Source: Candidatus Electrothrix rattekaaiensis
Lineage (GTDB): Bacteria; Desulfobacterota; Desulfobulbia; Desulfobulbales; Desulfobulbaceae
Length of the DNA stretch: 64,000 nt
Direction of reading: 5' to 3'
NCBI GenBank assembly: GCA_032595675.1
Contig: JAVQMD010000002.1
Coordinates: forward strand, 930,001-994,000
Under the pieces are notes generated by a model. That model ran no database searches. It saw only the letters and a program-made list of their open reading frames with translations, and was not told where the DNA came from. Made by a program: the position numbers and the translations under genes. Of the stretch, positions 1-8,347 are shown in pieces; position 1 is the stretch's first letter; the number at the start of each line of letters is the position of its first letter.

Positions 1-313
1 AATCAATATATCGCAGACCAAATATAATTCATAATAGCTGCACGCTGTATCTTGTGCATGCCTATCCACTCAACCACAAGATAGTGCATACTCGAAGGCT
101 TGAATCCTTATGTCGAATATCCAGATCAGAAAGTTATTCTTGACAAAAAAATCATAATTGTCATACTAGTTGGGCCGTAACAGTATGGAAGATGGATTGC
201 GTGAATTGGTTTTTCGGGTTCGTGTTATTCTTTATGTTTTTAGTGAAAAATATGATCTTCTCCTCTTTTCCCCAATCATGCTTTGCGCAACCTGATAAAA
301 CAAAATCAGTTAT
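1..313. other. AT-rich stretch without a gene
   Basis: No convincing coding frame is seen. A perfect 9-bp inverted repeat (TATCTTGTG at 48-56, CACAAGATA at 75-83) with an 18-nt spacer could be the terminator of a gene lying left of the window, although no T-run follows. Confidence 0.4.
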
Positions 314-847
314 ATGGAATTGATATCGATAATTTCTGGTGTTGCATCATTGGTTGCATTTGGGTATGCGATTTGGCCTAATTTTACAAATCGAAAAATA
401 AGGAATCGTCGTTCTGCATGGTATGCACTTTTAATTTTTCTTGTACTATCTGGCTCCATTTTCTTTTTTCAAACTAGCGACCAGCGGACCGACATTAATG
501 ATAAATCATTTTCAGAATCTAAGAATAATCAAACACTGGGAAATCAATCTATTACTAATGAGATCTCTACCTCCTTATTCCTGTCTCAGCTTAACAAATT
601 TGATTTAGATTCAGATAAAATTAAGTACATAAGGGAGTATAAAAAAATTATGAATTCAAAAATCACATTTAATGAATTTAACAATATTTTAAGCGAAATG
701 AATCAATCTTCAAACAAGATAATAGTTGCAACACATTTAATTAGTTACACGATAAAGCCCCAAAAAGATGAATTAGACAAGTATATGAGTCAATTTCATA
801 TGGATTCATACAAGAAGAAAGCATTAGATATCATTTACAAAAAATGA
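314..847 (+). CDS. Hypothetical membrane protein, two transmembrane segments
   Basis: I do not recognise this 177-residue protein. It has two hydrophobic segments near the N-terminus (about residues 4-22 and 36-52), a short basic stretch between them (RKIRNRRSAW), and a polar, Ser/Asn/Lys-rich C-terminal part of about 120 residues. Both ends of the hydrophobic hairpin should lie on the same side of the membrane. The gene is much richer in A+T than the housekeeping genes further right, which suggests foreign origin. The next gene starts 36 bp downstream on the same strand, so the two may be co-transcribed. Function unknown. Confidence 0.6.
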   Translation: MELISIISGVASLVAFGYAIWPNFTNRKIRNRRSAWYALLIFLVLSGSIFFFQTSDQRTDINDKSFSESKNNQTLGNQSITNEISTSLFLSQLNKFDLDSDKIKYIREYKKIMNSKITFNEFNNILSEMNQSSNKIIVATHLISYTIKPQKDELDKYMSQFHMDSYKKKALDIIYKK

Positions 848-883
848 TTAAAATATAAGACTTCAACTTTATATGGTTTATTT

Positions 884-2035
884 ATGAAAGTATATATTGC
901 TATATTATTTTTTTTATTACTTCCTCTAGTAGCTAATGCAGACGACTCTAAAAATGTTGACAAAGCTATTTCTTTTTTACATGCTGCTTGTGTAACAGGT
1001 GGGGAAAAAGTTACCTTTGAAGTTAATGGGGTTAGCGGGATAACACTTCAAAAATGGAAAGAAAATAAAATTGAAGGGGAAGTATCATTTAAAAGAGAAG
1101 AGTTAAAAGGAATAACTGGAGAATTAACAGAATTTAGTTTAATGCAAGCTCAGGATATAAGAGATTGTATGAAACCTCATATCAAAAAGATAATCGATTT
1201 TTTGCTTGATTCGCCAAATATGAGTAAAAAAGACAAACAGGTAAAGAGATATCTCGCTTCGCTAATTAACGAAATTCGCCTTACTGTCCATGTTAACATA
1301 CCGCTTAACGAACCATTTTTTGATAGTATAAAAAAAGATATTATTGCATTTAATGATGAAATGCCTGAGTCTCCATCAATGAAGGTAGGAAGTATACAAT
1401 TTGTTGGTTGGAACACTATAAATCATAAACATAACTATAAATTATATTCAAAACTAGAAAATCTTATAAGACCATTTTTCAACTACGCATTTATTTTCTA
1501 TAAAAATTCTGATACTCCTATCCACTGCTTAGAGGCAAGAGAAGAATGCAAGCCTGATATGTTTTTTCAGTTAATGGCTGAGGAGGATATAGGTAAGGAT
1601 GGTATCCAATATTCAATAAGAATGACAAAAAATGATAATCCATTACTGCAGGTAAGTATAGAAAAGGTTTATCTCAAAAATTTTGCAGCAGGGTTAGAAA
1701 TACAATCATTAGATGATCTCCGAGGTAGCATTATGTATATAACTGGCCCTACTGGATTACGCCCCAGCGCTGACTACTTTAATTTTTTTAATAATTGGAA
1801 TATTAGCAGATTGATTATTTACACAGGCAGAGGGCTGAATCTTCAAGTAAGTGATTCCGATAAGATTAAACATACAGCATATGAAACTGGGATGCCGCGT
1901 GACCAATGGAACGCATGCGTATGGGACTGGAACGACTTCGAAAAAGGAGCAGGGAAAATCAGGATGAGAATCGACAAAATTCAATTTCCCAAAAAATCAG
2001 AAGAGTTTGTGAGTTTAATCAATAGCATGCTGTGA
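884..2035 (+). CDS. Hypothetical secreted protein
   Basis: A 383-residue protein opening with a clear signal peptide: a Lys, a hydrophobic run (residues 3-17) and an AxA-type cleavage site near residue 19 (VANADD). The mature part has about six cysteines, including a HCLEAREEC pair and a WNACVWDWND segment near the C-terminus. It is therefore probably a folded, disulfide-bearing periplasmic or exported protein. I see no family signature. Composition is as AT-rich as the membrane-protein gene just upstream, and the two probably form a transferred pair. The start is the first ATG after the upstream stop and gives the complete signal peptide. Confidence 0.65.
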   Translation: MKVYIAILFFLLLPLVANADDSKNVDKAISFLHAACVTGGEKVTFEVNGVSGITLQKWKENKIEGEVSFKREELKGITGELTEFSLMQAQDIRDCMKPHIKKIIDFLLDSPNMSKKDKQVKRYLASLINEIRLTVHVNIPLNEPFFDSIKKDIIAFNDEMPESPSMKVGSIQFVGWNTINHKHNYKLYSKLENLIRPFFNYAFIFYKNSDTPIHCLEAREECKPDMFFQLMAEEDIGKDGIQYSIRMTKNDNPLLQVSIEKVYLKNFAAGLEIQSLDDLRGSIMYITGPTGLRPSADYFNFFNNWNISRLIIYTGRGLNLQVSDSDKIKHTAYETGMPRDQWNACVWDWNDFEKGAGKIRMRIDKIQFPKKSEEFVSLINSML

Positions 2036-2062
2036 AAATATTGAGTGCCTAGTAAAAAAAGT

Positions 2063-2260
2063 GGGCAGAGCCCGATTAATCAACTCGTTTGTCACCTCCT
2101 CCAATCCCCAATCCCCAACCGCCACCGTAAACATAAAGCTCAGAAATGCAACAAACCCGCCCCTTCCCCCGAAGGGCTGTCCCCCTCCATCCTCTTCAAT
2201 TATCCCCGACAAATACCCAATCCCCCACAACAAGTAAATTAGGGTCAGAGTCTGATTAAT
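2063..2260. repeat. Dispersed repeat, copy 1
   Basis: About 170 bp (2063-2233) recur at 7439-7604 with high identity, including a long identical C-rich stretch. The copy is bounded on the left by GGGCAGAGCCCGATTAA (2063-2079) and on the right by AGGGTCAGAGTCTGATTAA (2241-2259). These are two forms of one boundary motif. Read on the minus strand, both copies encode the same hydrophobic, glycine-rich peptide (WGIGYLSGIIEED, then a Gly-rich turn, then a VAFL-FMFTV stretch). The repeat could be a fragment of a membrane-protein gene carried along as a mobile unit. Confidence 0.65.
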
Positions 2261-2375
2261 TACGCACCCTCACCGGTCAAAGCGTTCCGTCACCTCTGTC
2301 ACGCTTTATTGATTTTCGTAGGATAATCAATTAAGATAGAAGAATATCTTCGGAGAATCAATCACGTTTGACCAT

Positions 2376-2699
2376 ATGATTCTTTCAACAACACGGGGCC
2401 ATGATATGAGGAAATCGACAGCAAAGAAAGAACTCCTGGTTACCAGGGCATTACTGAAGCAGGAAATTGACAGGGTGCGGGAAGAACACTTAACCGCATT
2501 GTACAATATTATTAAAGTATTTGAATTTCCTGCCGGAACCTTGATTTCCGATGCGAAGGACGGTACGGCGGACACAGCTGTGGCATCAGATGGACTGAAT
2601 TGGGAAAAATTTATTCAGAAGACCTACGGATGCTTAAAAGATGATCCGATTAAACGCAGCAGCCAAGGCGAGTTTGAAGTGCGCGAGGGTATAGAATGA
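2376..2699 (+). CDS. Antitoxin of a VapBC-type module
   Basis: A small protein of 107 residues, or 97 if the second ATG at 2406 (MRKSTAKKEL) is the true start. It lies immediately ahead of a PIN-domain toxin and shares the four bases ATGA with it. The sequence is charged and helical (ALLKQEIDRVREEHLTALY), followed by an acidic, less ordered tail that probably wraps the toxin. I do not recognise a named DNA-binding fold, so the antitoxin role rests on size, overlap and the partner. Neither start has a strong ribosome binding site. Confidence 0.65.
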   Translation: MILSTTRGHDMRKSTAKKELLVTRALLKQEIDRVREEHLTALYNIIKVFEFPAGTLISDAKDGTADTAVASDGLNWEKFIQKTYGCLKDDPIKRSSQGEFEVREGIE

Positions 2700-3115
2700 A
2701 GTATCTCCTTGATACCAATGTCTGCATCAGGTATCTGAACGGAAGATCGGAAAATATCCGAAAAAATATAGCGACCAAAAGACCGCAGGATATTTTTCTC
2801 TGCTCAATTGTCAAAGCCGAGTTATTTTACGGGTCCATGAAAAGCGATTTCCCGGATAAGAATCTGGCCCGACAGAAAAACTTTGTCGATCACTTCATTT
2901 CGCTTTCTTTTGACGACAAAGCGGCTGAAATTTATGGTCAAGTTCGTTCTCAGTTGGAAAAAGCAGGTATCCCGATAGGCCCCAATGATCTGCTGATTGC
3001 CGCAATTGCCTTATCCAACGACCTGACCCTTGCAACTGCCAACATACGGGAATTTACACGGGTTGAAAACTTGGTTTGCGAAGACTGGGAAGCTGTCATT
3101 CCTTCAGCTGGTTGA
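2696..3115 (+). CDS. vapC: VapC-family PIN-domain ribonuclease toxin
   Basis: 139 residues, the normal size for VapC. The acidic residues that hold the catalytic metal are all visible: D6 in LLDTN, E42 in VKAELFYG, D98 in GPNDLLIAA. N116 lies in the TANIREF segment that usually closes the active site. The family cleaves RNA, commonly initiator tRNA or rRNA, when not held by its antitoxin. Its ATG overlaps the stop codon of the antitoxin gene, so the pair is translationally coupled. A hairpin terminator follows at 3146. Confidence 0.9.
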   Translation: MKYLLDTNVCIRYLNGRSENIRKNIATKRPQDIFLCSIVKAELFYGSMKSDFPDKNLARQKNFVDHFISLSFDDKAAEIYGQVRSQLEKAGIPIGPNDLLIAAIALSNDLTLATANIREFTRVENLVCEDWEAVIPSAG

Positions 3116-3145
3116 AATCAACAGGTATTGATATGGTATTCCGCC

Positions 3146-3180
3146 GTGCAGGCCTCCTCACCTGCACCCGCTCTCTTTTT
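3146..3180 (+). terminator. Rho-independent terminator after vapC
   Basis: Perfect 7-bp stem GTGCAGG / CCTGCAC (3146-3152, 3161-3167) with an 8-nt loop, followed by a pyrimidine tract ending in five Ts at 3176-3180. It lies 31 bp behind the vapC stop. Confidence 0.65.
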
Positions 3181-3327
3181 CGATCAAGAAAAACGACCTT
3201 GCATCATATTGGATGGTCGCCCTGTTGAGTGTTGCTACAGATAAAGAAGGCAATAATTAACCAGGCATCACCTATCTAGCTGTTTATATGATCATCGCTC
3301 AATTTTACGCCCTTTTCCTTGCCTTTC

Positions 3328-3366
3328 GCGACAAATAACGACATGATGAGTGTCGCAATATGTCGC
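3328..3366. promoter_or_regulatory. Inverted repeat ahead of the Fic gene
   Basis: GCGACA (3328-3333) is mirrored by TGTCGC at 3351-3356 and again at 3361-3366, in the 300-bp gap between vapC and the Fic gene. The repeats sit 50-90 bp ahead of the start codon, where an operator would lie. The Fic protein itself has an N-terminal helix-turn-helix, so self-regulation is a reasonable guess. Confidence 0.35.
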
Positions 3367-3414
3367 TATTTAGTAGGGCAATTCGTCTCCCAACGTTAAA
3401 CGAAGGAAATAAAG

Positions 3415-4812
3415 ATGGCAAAAACTGAGCTGACCCGGCAACAGAAAAAAGTTCTGGGAATTTTAGCCGACAATCCACAGGGTGTCGATGTCAGGCAAAT
3501 TATACAGAGCTTGCAAGCCCCTCCCCACAAACGAACAGTTCAACGCTGGCTAACGGCACTGGCTGCTGAAGGACACATATCCGTTGTCGGTAAGGGCCGA
3601 GCCACGCTCTACAGACTGCCTGCAAACCAGCATGACAAGCTGATAACTCCCACAGATGATACGGCCAGGGAAGATTATGAGCGTTATATTCCCATCTCCA
3701 GAGAAGGCCGGGAAATTATGGCCTATGTTCGACAAAGCCGCACAGGCCGAACTCCGGCAGGCTATGAACGGGGCTTTTTGAGTGATTACATTCCTGGCAC
3801 AACAAGTTATCTGGACGATTCGCTCCGTGCCCATCTCTATCACATTGGTGAAACAGAAGAACAGCAACACCCTGCGGGCACCTATGGCCGCGCGATTTTA
3901 AGCCGATTGCTGATTGACCTGTCCTGGGCCTCCAGCCGCCTGGAGGGGAACACCTACTCCCGGCTCGACACAGAACGCCTCATTGAACTGGGCCAATACG
4001 CTGAAGGCAAGGGTGCCCAGGAAGCACAAATGATCCTCAACCACAAAGCGGCAATCGAACTTCTTATTGATGGCGCTGAGGACATTGGCTTTGACAGGTA
4101 TACCTTTCTCAGTCTCCACGGACTGTTGTCAGAAAACCTGATGCCTGACCCGGAAAGCAGTGGACGATTGCGCTGGCGCCCCGTACATATCGGCGGTTCA
4201 GTGTATGTGCCGCTTGCAATGCCGCAACTCATAGAAGAATGTTTCCGGGAAATCATCGATAAGGCAGCGACAATCAAAGATCCTTTTGAGCAGGCATTTT
4301 TTATTATGGTGCAACTGCCCTATCTACAGCCTTTTGAGGATGTCAACAAAAGAGTATCCCGGCTCGGTGCAAATATCTCACTCATCAAAAACAACCTTTG
4401 TCCACTGACTTTTCTGGATGTGCCTGAACGCGCCTATATTGACGCCCAATTGGGAGTCTATGAAATGAATCGGCATGAACTGCTGCGTGACCTCTTTATA
4501 TGGGCCTACGAACGCTCAGCAAATGAGTACAATGCGGTCAGGAAAAGTTTGGCAGATCCAGACCCGCTCAGGCTGCGTTATAGAAAAGAGATGCACGAAC
4601 TTATAGGTGACATAGTCCGAGATTGTCGCCTGGATGCTGAAGCGGTCATCAGCAGTTATGCTGACAGGCGACTTGCTCAGGCAGACCGGCTGGCTTTTGT
4701 GGAAATGGTAAAAAAAGAAATCAGCTGTCTACATATGGGAATCATTGCCCGTTACCGCATCCGACCTGCGGAGTTTGCTGCCTGGCAGAAGAGTAAAGAA
4801 AGATTGTTCTGA
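3415..4812 (+). CDS. Fic-domain protein with N-terminal winged helix, catalytic His replaced
   Basis: 465 residues. Residues 1-70 form a winged helix-turn-helix. A class II-type inhibitory helix motif follows at residues 173-179 (SSRLEGN, matching [S/T]xxxE[G/N]). The Fic core lies at 305-313 and reads QPFEDVNKR where the family consensus is HPFx[D/E]GN[G/K]R. The histidine that activates the target hydroxyl is glutamine, and the first glycine is valine, while the phosphate-binding N and R remain. Fic proteins normally transfer AMP or another nucleotide to proteins. This one may do other chemistry, be regulatory, or be inactive. A GAAGG ribosome binding site precedes the ATG. It stands alone, not paired with a small antitoxin. 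Confidence 0.85.
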   Translation: MAKTELTRQQKKVLGILADNPQGVDVRQIIQSLQAPPHKRTVQRWLTALAAEGHISVVGKGRATLYRLPANQHDKLITPTDDTAREDYERYIPISREGREIMAYVRQSRTGRTPAGYERGFLSDYIPGTTSYLDDSLRAHLYHIGETEEQQHPAGTYGRAILSRLLIDLSWASSRLEGNTYSRLDTERLIELGQYAEGKGAQEAQMILNHKAAIELLIDGAEDIGFDRYTFLSLHGLLSENLMPDPESSGRLRWRPVHIGGSVYVPLAMPQLIEECFREIIDKAATIKDPFEQAFFIMVQLPYLQPFEDVNKRVSRLGANISLIKNNLCPLTFLDVPERAYIDAQLGVYEMNRHELLRDLFIWAYERSANEYNAVRKSLADPDPLRLRYRKEMHELIGDIVRDCRLDAEAVISSYADRRLAQADRLAFVEMVKKEISCLHMGIIARYRIRPAEFAAWQKSKERLF

Positions 4813-4837
4813 ACGAAATCCCGCACACGAAACAATG

Positions 4838-5049
4838 CAATATCATACAGCCCATCCTTCAGCTTTGTTATGATCTCTCTGTCTAACTGATGATCAGCGA
4901 TGATCAGAAAATCCCGGTCAGAATCCTGCCGGGTTGCATTGGCGGGCACGGGAACCGTGCAGAATGACTTTCGCATCAGGCAGCAGACGATGCGCCTCCC
5001 CCCGCACCTGATGCAGGACCTTGACCTGATTAACCAAATAAGTTACCAT
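4838..5049 (-). pseudogene. Decayed nucleotidyltransferase, copy A
   Basis: Read from 5049 down, the frame gives the start of a MNT-type nucleotidyltransferase (MVTYLVNQVKVLHQVRGE, then LHGSRAR). It then continues in another frame with SDRDFLIIAD and DREIITKLKDGLYDI. The GSxAR and DxD halves of the active site are separated by a frameshift at about 4940. The gene is cut after YDI, close to the end of the Fic gene. 4838-5172 is repeated at about 95% identity at 9138-9474. Confidence 0.7.
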
Positions 5050-5100
5050 GAGAATATGGAAAAATGCCCCACACATGAGATGAAACCGGAGAAGAACGTC

Positions 5101-5184
5101 ATGGTTACAGTGTACAGACAGGAAATCGCGGAATGGCTTCTGATGGAATACCATGTCGCTCTGCATACAGTAGCGAGAAAATGA
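5101..5184 (+). pseudogene. Truncated antitoxin-like gene
   Basis: The first 24 codons (MVTVYRQEIAEWLLMEYH, then ALHTV) match the start of the intact gene at 9403, after which the frame ends at a TGA (5182-5184). It belongs to the 335-bp block shared with 9138-9474. It directly precedes the intact nucleotidyltransferase gene at 5186, so that module seems to have been inserted into, or joined to, this older locus. Confidence 0.65.
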
Positions 5185-5185
5185 A

Positions 5186-5482
5186 ATGAAAACCGATCTT
5201 CCTGCAATCAGAAAAAAATTGGCACAGCGTCTTCCCTTGCTGACAGCGCAATACAAAATTAAATCGCTGGCTCTGTTCGGTTCTTACGTTCGCCACGAGC
5301 AGAATGATGCCAGCGATCTGGATATTCTGATCGAATATCATGAAGTTCCTGACATAATCAGCTATATTGAGCTTGAAAACAGCATGTCCGATCTTCTGGG
5401 CATCAAGGTCGATCTGGTTATGAAAGACGGCCTGAAGCCGAGAATCGCCAAACGCATCTTGGCGGAAGCGGTCCAAGTATGA
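5186..5482 (+). CDS. mntA: MntA-like nucleotidyltransferase antitoxin
   Basis: 98 residues with the minimal nucleotidyltransferase signature GSY (G32-S33), the metal-binding pair SDLDIL (D44, D46) and a third acidic residue in KVDLVM (D76). In the MntA/HepT modules this enzyme attaches AMP to the tyrosine of the HEPN toxin and so silences it. The stop codon overlaps the start of the HEPN gene (ATGA at 5479), which fits tight co-translation. All catalytic residues are present, so it should be active. Confidence 0.88.
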   Translation: MKTDLPAIRKKLAQRLPLLTAQYKIKSLALFGSYVRHEQNDASDLDILIEYHEVPDIISYIELENSMSDLLGIKVDLVMKDGLKPRIAKRILAEAVQV

Positions 5483-5823
5483 AGAAAATCCGGTATTACG
5501 AGGATTACCTTGAAGATATTGTTGAGCAAACAGCCTTAGTCCGCCGTTTCATCAGCGGCATGACTTATGAGCAGTTCAGTGCGGATGAGAAAACTGTCTA
5601 TGCCGTGATTCGGGCTATTGAAATAATCGGCGAGGCGACCAAGAACATCCCGGAGCAGGTCAGAAGAACTCAGCCTGCTGTTCCTTGGCGGGAAATGGCA
5701 GGAATGCGGGACAAGCTCATTCATGATTATTTCGGTGTCAATCTGGCGATTGTCTGGAAAACCGCTACGGAACGGCTGCCGGAGCTGGAACCGATGATTC
5801 GGGAAATGCTGCCTACAGACTGA
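5479..5823 (+). CDS. hepT: HepT-like HEPN ribonuclease toxin (DUF86)
   Basis: 114 residues, all-helical, with the HEPN RNase motif Rx4HxY seen as R77-DKLI-H82-D-Y84. The tyrosine is the residue that MntA AMPylates in characterised pairs. The family acts as a dimer and cleaves RNA, in some cases tRNA ends. It overlaps the upstream mntA-like gene by four bases. The module looks intact, unlike several neighbours. Confidence 0.88.
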   Translation: MKKIRYYEDYLEDIVEQTALVRRFISGMTYEQFSADEKTVYAVIRAIEIIGEATKNIPEQVRRTQPAVPWREMAGMRDKLIHDYFGVNLAIVWKTATERLPELEPMIREMLPTD

Positions 5824-5900
5824 CAAGTTGACCGCAGCCCGCACCACCGGCTACGGTCAACCCGGTCGCGGATTATGTCCTCCTTGTAGTTCACAACACT

Positions 5901-6139
5901 ACACCCTCTCTCTCCACCGCCTTTCTAAACGGCAAGGCATCGTATTCAGGCGAAGACCACTCCTGCCTGCTCCGTAAGTGCTGCTCACCACCTCATCATT
6001 TTCCAGTTCAATATCATGCAGACTATCCTTCAGCTTTGTTATGATCTCTCTGTCCAACGGATAATCAGCAATGATCAAGAAATCCCAGTCAGAGTCCTGC
6101 CGGGTTGCATTGGCGGACACGGGAACCGTGCAGAATGAT
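5901..6139 (-). pseudogene. Decayed nucleotidyltransferase, copy B
   Basis: On the minus strand the frame reads ANATRQDSDWDFLIIAD, then DREIITKLKDSLHDIELEND and a Ser/Arg-rich tail. This is the DxD half and the C-terminal part of the same nucleotidyltransferase as copies A, C and D. The N-terminal start is missing: similarity ends near 6139 at the GSR segment, which is again out of frame with the DxD half. Confidence 0.65.
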
Positions 6140-6509
6140 TACCCCCAGATCAAGGCGGAACAGTGCATCATCGGTTACGGAACCGCCCATGCAAGGCTCT
6201 TGTAAAATGTGGTGAGAATCAGCTCGAATTGCAGACATGTCCGGGCTGTTATTGTTTTGACAGGGAGCCGATGGGGAGGCTGTTTCTTGACCAAACTAAG
6301 CCAAATAGGTTATCATCTGTCATAGAAAAATGGAAAAACGAGCTCCGCATTGCTGTTTGGCCGCTGTCAAGGCATTGATCGACGCAGGCACAACAGTACG
6401 CACTACGCATTCTGCCCGTGCCGGGGCAGCAGCTCTGGGGTTCGATTATTTTATTCCGTCCGCAAGGACTGGCAGACAGCAGCCGTCTCAAGGTTGCAAG
6501 GAGGATGTC
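6140..6509. other. Remnant DNA without an intact gene
   Basis: A short open stretch next to copy B reads NDYPQIKAEQCIIGYG, then a stop. It may be a trace of another TA gene. The rest up to 6509 has open frames but no start with a ribosome binding site and no recognisable protein. Confidence 0.35.
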
Positions 6510-6779
6510 ATGCAATTGAATATAAATGATATGCTTTTGAAAAGAGCGCAACAAGTCAGCGGTCTGCAATCCGCTCAGGCTGTCATCGAAGCTGCGCTGC
6601 ACGTTTTGATTGCTCAACGATATCAAAGTGCATCCAAATCCAGAAGGCTGGAAAATCCCCTGAAACTGTTGCTGGAGTCGGATTTTATCGGCTGTGCCAA
6701 CAGTGACGAAACCCGCCTTTCACAAACCTATAAAAACGAGCTGACCGGAATTTTAGAGAAAAAATATGGTTATCGCTGA
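6510..6779 (+). CDS. vapB: Antitoxin of the second VapBC module
   Basis: 89 residues from the ATG at 6510, chosen because AAGGAGG lies six bases upstream (6498-6504); a longer reading from 6330 has no such signal. The N-terminus (MQLNINDMLLKRAQQVSG, then a helix LQSAQAVIEAALHVLI) looks like the short ribbon-helix-helix DNA-binding part of VapB antitoxins. The C-terminal half should bind the toxin. It overlaps the following PIN toxin gene by 14 bases. Confidence 0.78.
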   Translation: MQLNINDMLLKRAQQVSGLQSAQAVIEAALHVLIAQRYQSASKSRRLENPLKLLLESDFIGCANSDETRLSQTYKNELTGILEKKYGYR

Positions 6780-7218
6780 TACCGGTTTATGGGTTGCCTT
6801 GGCATATCCGAAAGACAAGCATCACGAATTGGCGAAACAACGTCTTGCCGAATTATCGGAGCAAAATGAACGGATGATTACGACCTGTGCGGTGATGACG
6901 GAAACCTGTCATTTACTGCTGGCAAGAGCCGGGATTTCCGCGCAGCAGAAGTTTATTGAAAAATATCGGCAGGGCGTGTTTTCCGTTTTCGAGTTGAATA
7001 CGGAACATTCAGAGCGGGTTGCCGAACTGATGCGAAAATACGCTGATCTGCCAATGGATCTGGCTGATGCGTCGCTGGTGGTTTTGGCGGAATATCTTGG
7101 TCATGGACGTATTCTATCGACGGATCAACGCGACTTTCATACCTATCGCTGGAAGAACCATCAACCGTTTGAGAATCTGCTGTTGACGGTAAATCCGGGA
7201 GCGGCGCAGCATGAATGA
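6766..7218 (+). CDS. vapC: VapC-family PIN-domain toxin
   Basis: 150 residues with the PIN acidic set: D5 in IADTGLW, the Glu in VMTETCHLL, the Asp in MDLADASLV and the Asp in ILSTDQRDF. It is therefore expected to be an active metal-dependent ribonuclease. It overlaps the antitoxin gene upstream. It differs in sequence from the VapC at 2696 and from the ones near the right end of the window, so these modules were acquired separately. Confidence 0.9.
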   Translation: MVIADTGLWVALAYPKDKHHELAKQRLAELSEQNERMITTCAVMTETCHLLLARAGISAQQKFIEKYRQGVFSVFELNTEHSERVAELMRKYADLPMDLADASLVVLAEYLGHGRILSTDQRDFHTYRWKNHQPFENLLLTVNPGAAQHE

Positions 7219-7261
7219 TGTGCCGAGGCTATCGATAACTTGATGTATAATCTCATAACTC

Positions 7262-7426
7262 TATACCCTCTCTCTCCACCGCCTTTTTGAACGGCAAGGC
7301 ATTGTATTCAGGCGAAGACCACTCCTTCCGCCTCCGTATAATACTGCTCACCACCTCATCATCTTCCAGTTCAATATCATACAGCCCATCCTTCAGCTTT
7401 GTTATGATCTCTCGGTCCAGCGGATG
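7262..7426 (-). pseudogene. Decayed nucleotidyltransferase, copy D
   Basis: Only the C-terminal third remains (LDRE, then IITKLKDGLYDIELEDDEVVSS and a basic tail, read from 7426 down). It stops abruptly at 7426, ten bases before the AGGGTCAGAG boundary motif of the dispersed repeat. The DNA closely matches 5901-6060 and 9027-9190. Confidence 0.6.
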
Positions 7427-7435
7427 TTGGTAATT

Positions 7436-7604
7436 AGGGTCAGAGCCCGATTAAGCAAACTCGTTTGTCACCTCCTCCAATGCCCACCGGTACCGTGAAC
7501 ATAAAGCCCAGGAATGCAACAACCCCGGCCCTTCCCCCGAAGGGCTGTCCCCCTCCATCCTCTTCAATTATCCCCGACAAATACCCAATCCCCCACAAAA
7601 AAGA
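7436..7604. repeat. Dispersed repeat, copy 2
   Basis: Second copy of the element at 2063-2260. It opens with the boundary motif AGGGTCAGAGCCCGATTAA (7436-7454) and runs to about 7604, where similarity stops. The minus-strand peptide is conserved between the copies despite substitutions outside it. Confidence 0.65.
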
Positions 7605-7760
7605 AATAATCGCAACTCGTTCCCCCATCCCACCGTCTGCCGCCCCGCAACCACTTGCATCCCTTGTTCCGTCACAACGGTTGTGCTTCCGGGAGAATTT
7701 GAATATACTGAACATACTAAAGATTTCCAGAACGTTGAAATGCAGGGTCAGGAGATGATT

Positions 7761-8006
7761 ATGAAAGAATTAAACATGGAAATATTACCCGAGGCCGCAA
7801 AAAGAGAGCTGTTCGGCTTCTATGAATATCTCGTTGACAAATATACAAAAAAAAGGGCTGTAAAACAGCCGGATCCAGCAAGGGGCAAGAAGGTTCTGGT
7901 TGCCCTGCAAGAGTTTAAGCGCCTGAGAGAACGATTACATCCTGTTGTAGATCCATCTGTGGATATTGACAAACTCATCAATACAATAAACAATGATATT
8001 TTTTGA
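7761..8006 (+). CDS. Antitoxin with DUF2281-like start
   Basis: 81 residues from the ATG at 7761, with AGGAG six bases upstream. The N-terminal helix (MEILPEAAKRELFGFYEYLV) is typical of the DUF2281/VapB-type antitoxins that precede PIN toxins. The C-terminal part (DIDKLINTINNDIF) is the toxin-binding end. It overlaps the start of a PIN gene by 14 bases, but that gene is broken after 16-18 codons, so the antitoxin has no working partner here. Confidence 0.7.
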   Translation: MKELNMEILPEAAKRELFGFYEYLVDKYTKKRAVKQPDPARGKKVLVALQEFKRLRERLHPVVDPSVDIDKLINTINNDIF

Positions 8007-8048
8007 CACGAATGTACTTGTTTATGCAGCGATAACACAGTGTGAATC
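7993..8048 (+). pseudogene. vapC: Truncated PIN-domain toxin
   Basis: The start MIFFDTNVLVYAAIT is a standard PIN N-terminus with the first catalytic Asp. Similarity to the family ends at about 8048, exactly where another AGGGTCAGA motif begins (8049). The rest of the toxin is missing. Confidence 0.7.
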
Positions 8049-8347
8049 AGGGTCAGACCACCTTTTCGTCCCTTTTCGTCTTGCCGCACACGGCTTTCCA
8101 ATACTCTTTACCCAAGCCATGCACCGACCTCCAGCCCGCTTTCCCGGAAACCTTGTACCAGCCCACAACGTTCATAGCATCAGGTGAATTTTCAATCCGC
8201 TAAACCGTAGCCGTTGAGATTCCGGGAAAAATTGAATATACTGAGAACGATGCGATAGTAAGGGGATAAAACAAAAAAAGAAATTTCCCGCAGAAGGGAA
8301 AACTCAGTCCGACGCCCCCATTACTCATGAAAAAATGTTATAATGAG
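8049..8347. other. Region without a gene between broken modules
   Basis: It begins with AGGGTCAGACCA and contains no recognisable protein. The sequence shortly before the HEPN gene (about 8221-8244, a CCGGGAAAAATTGAATATACTGA-like phrase) resembles 7690-7712, just ahead of the DUF2281-like antitoxin. This suggests a shared promoter segment moved with the modules. Confidence 0.35.
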
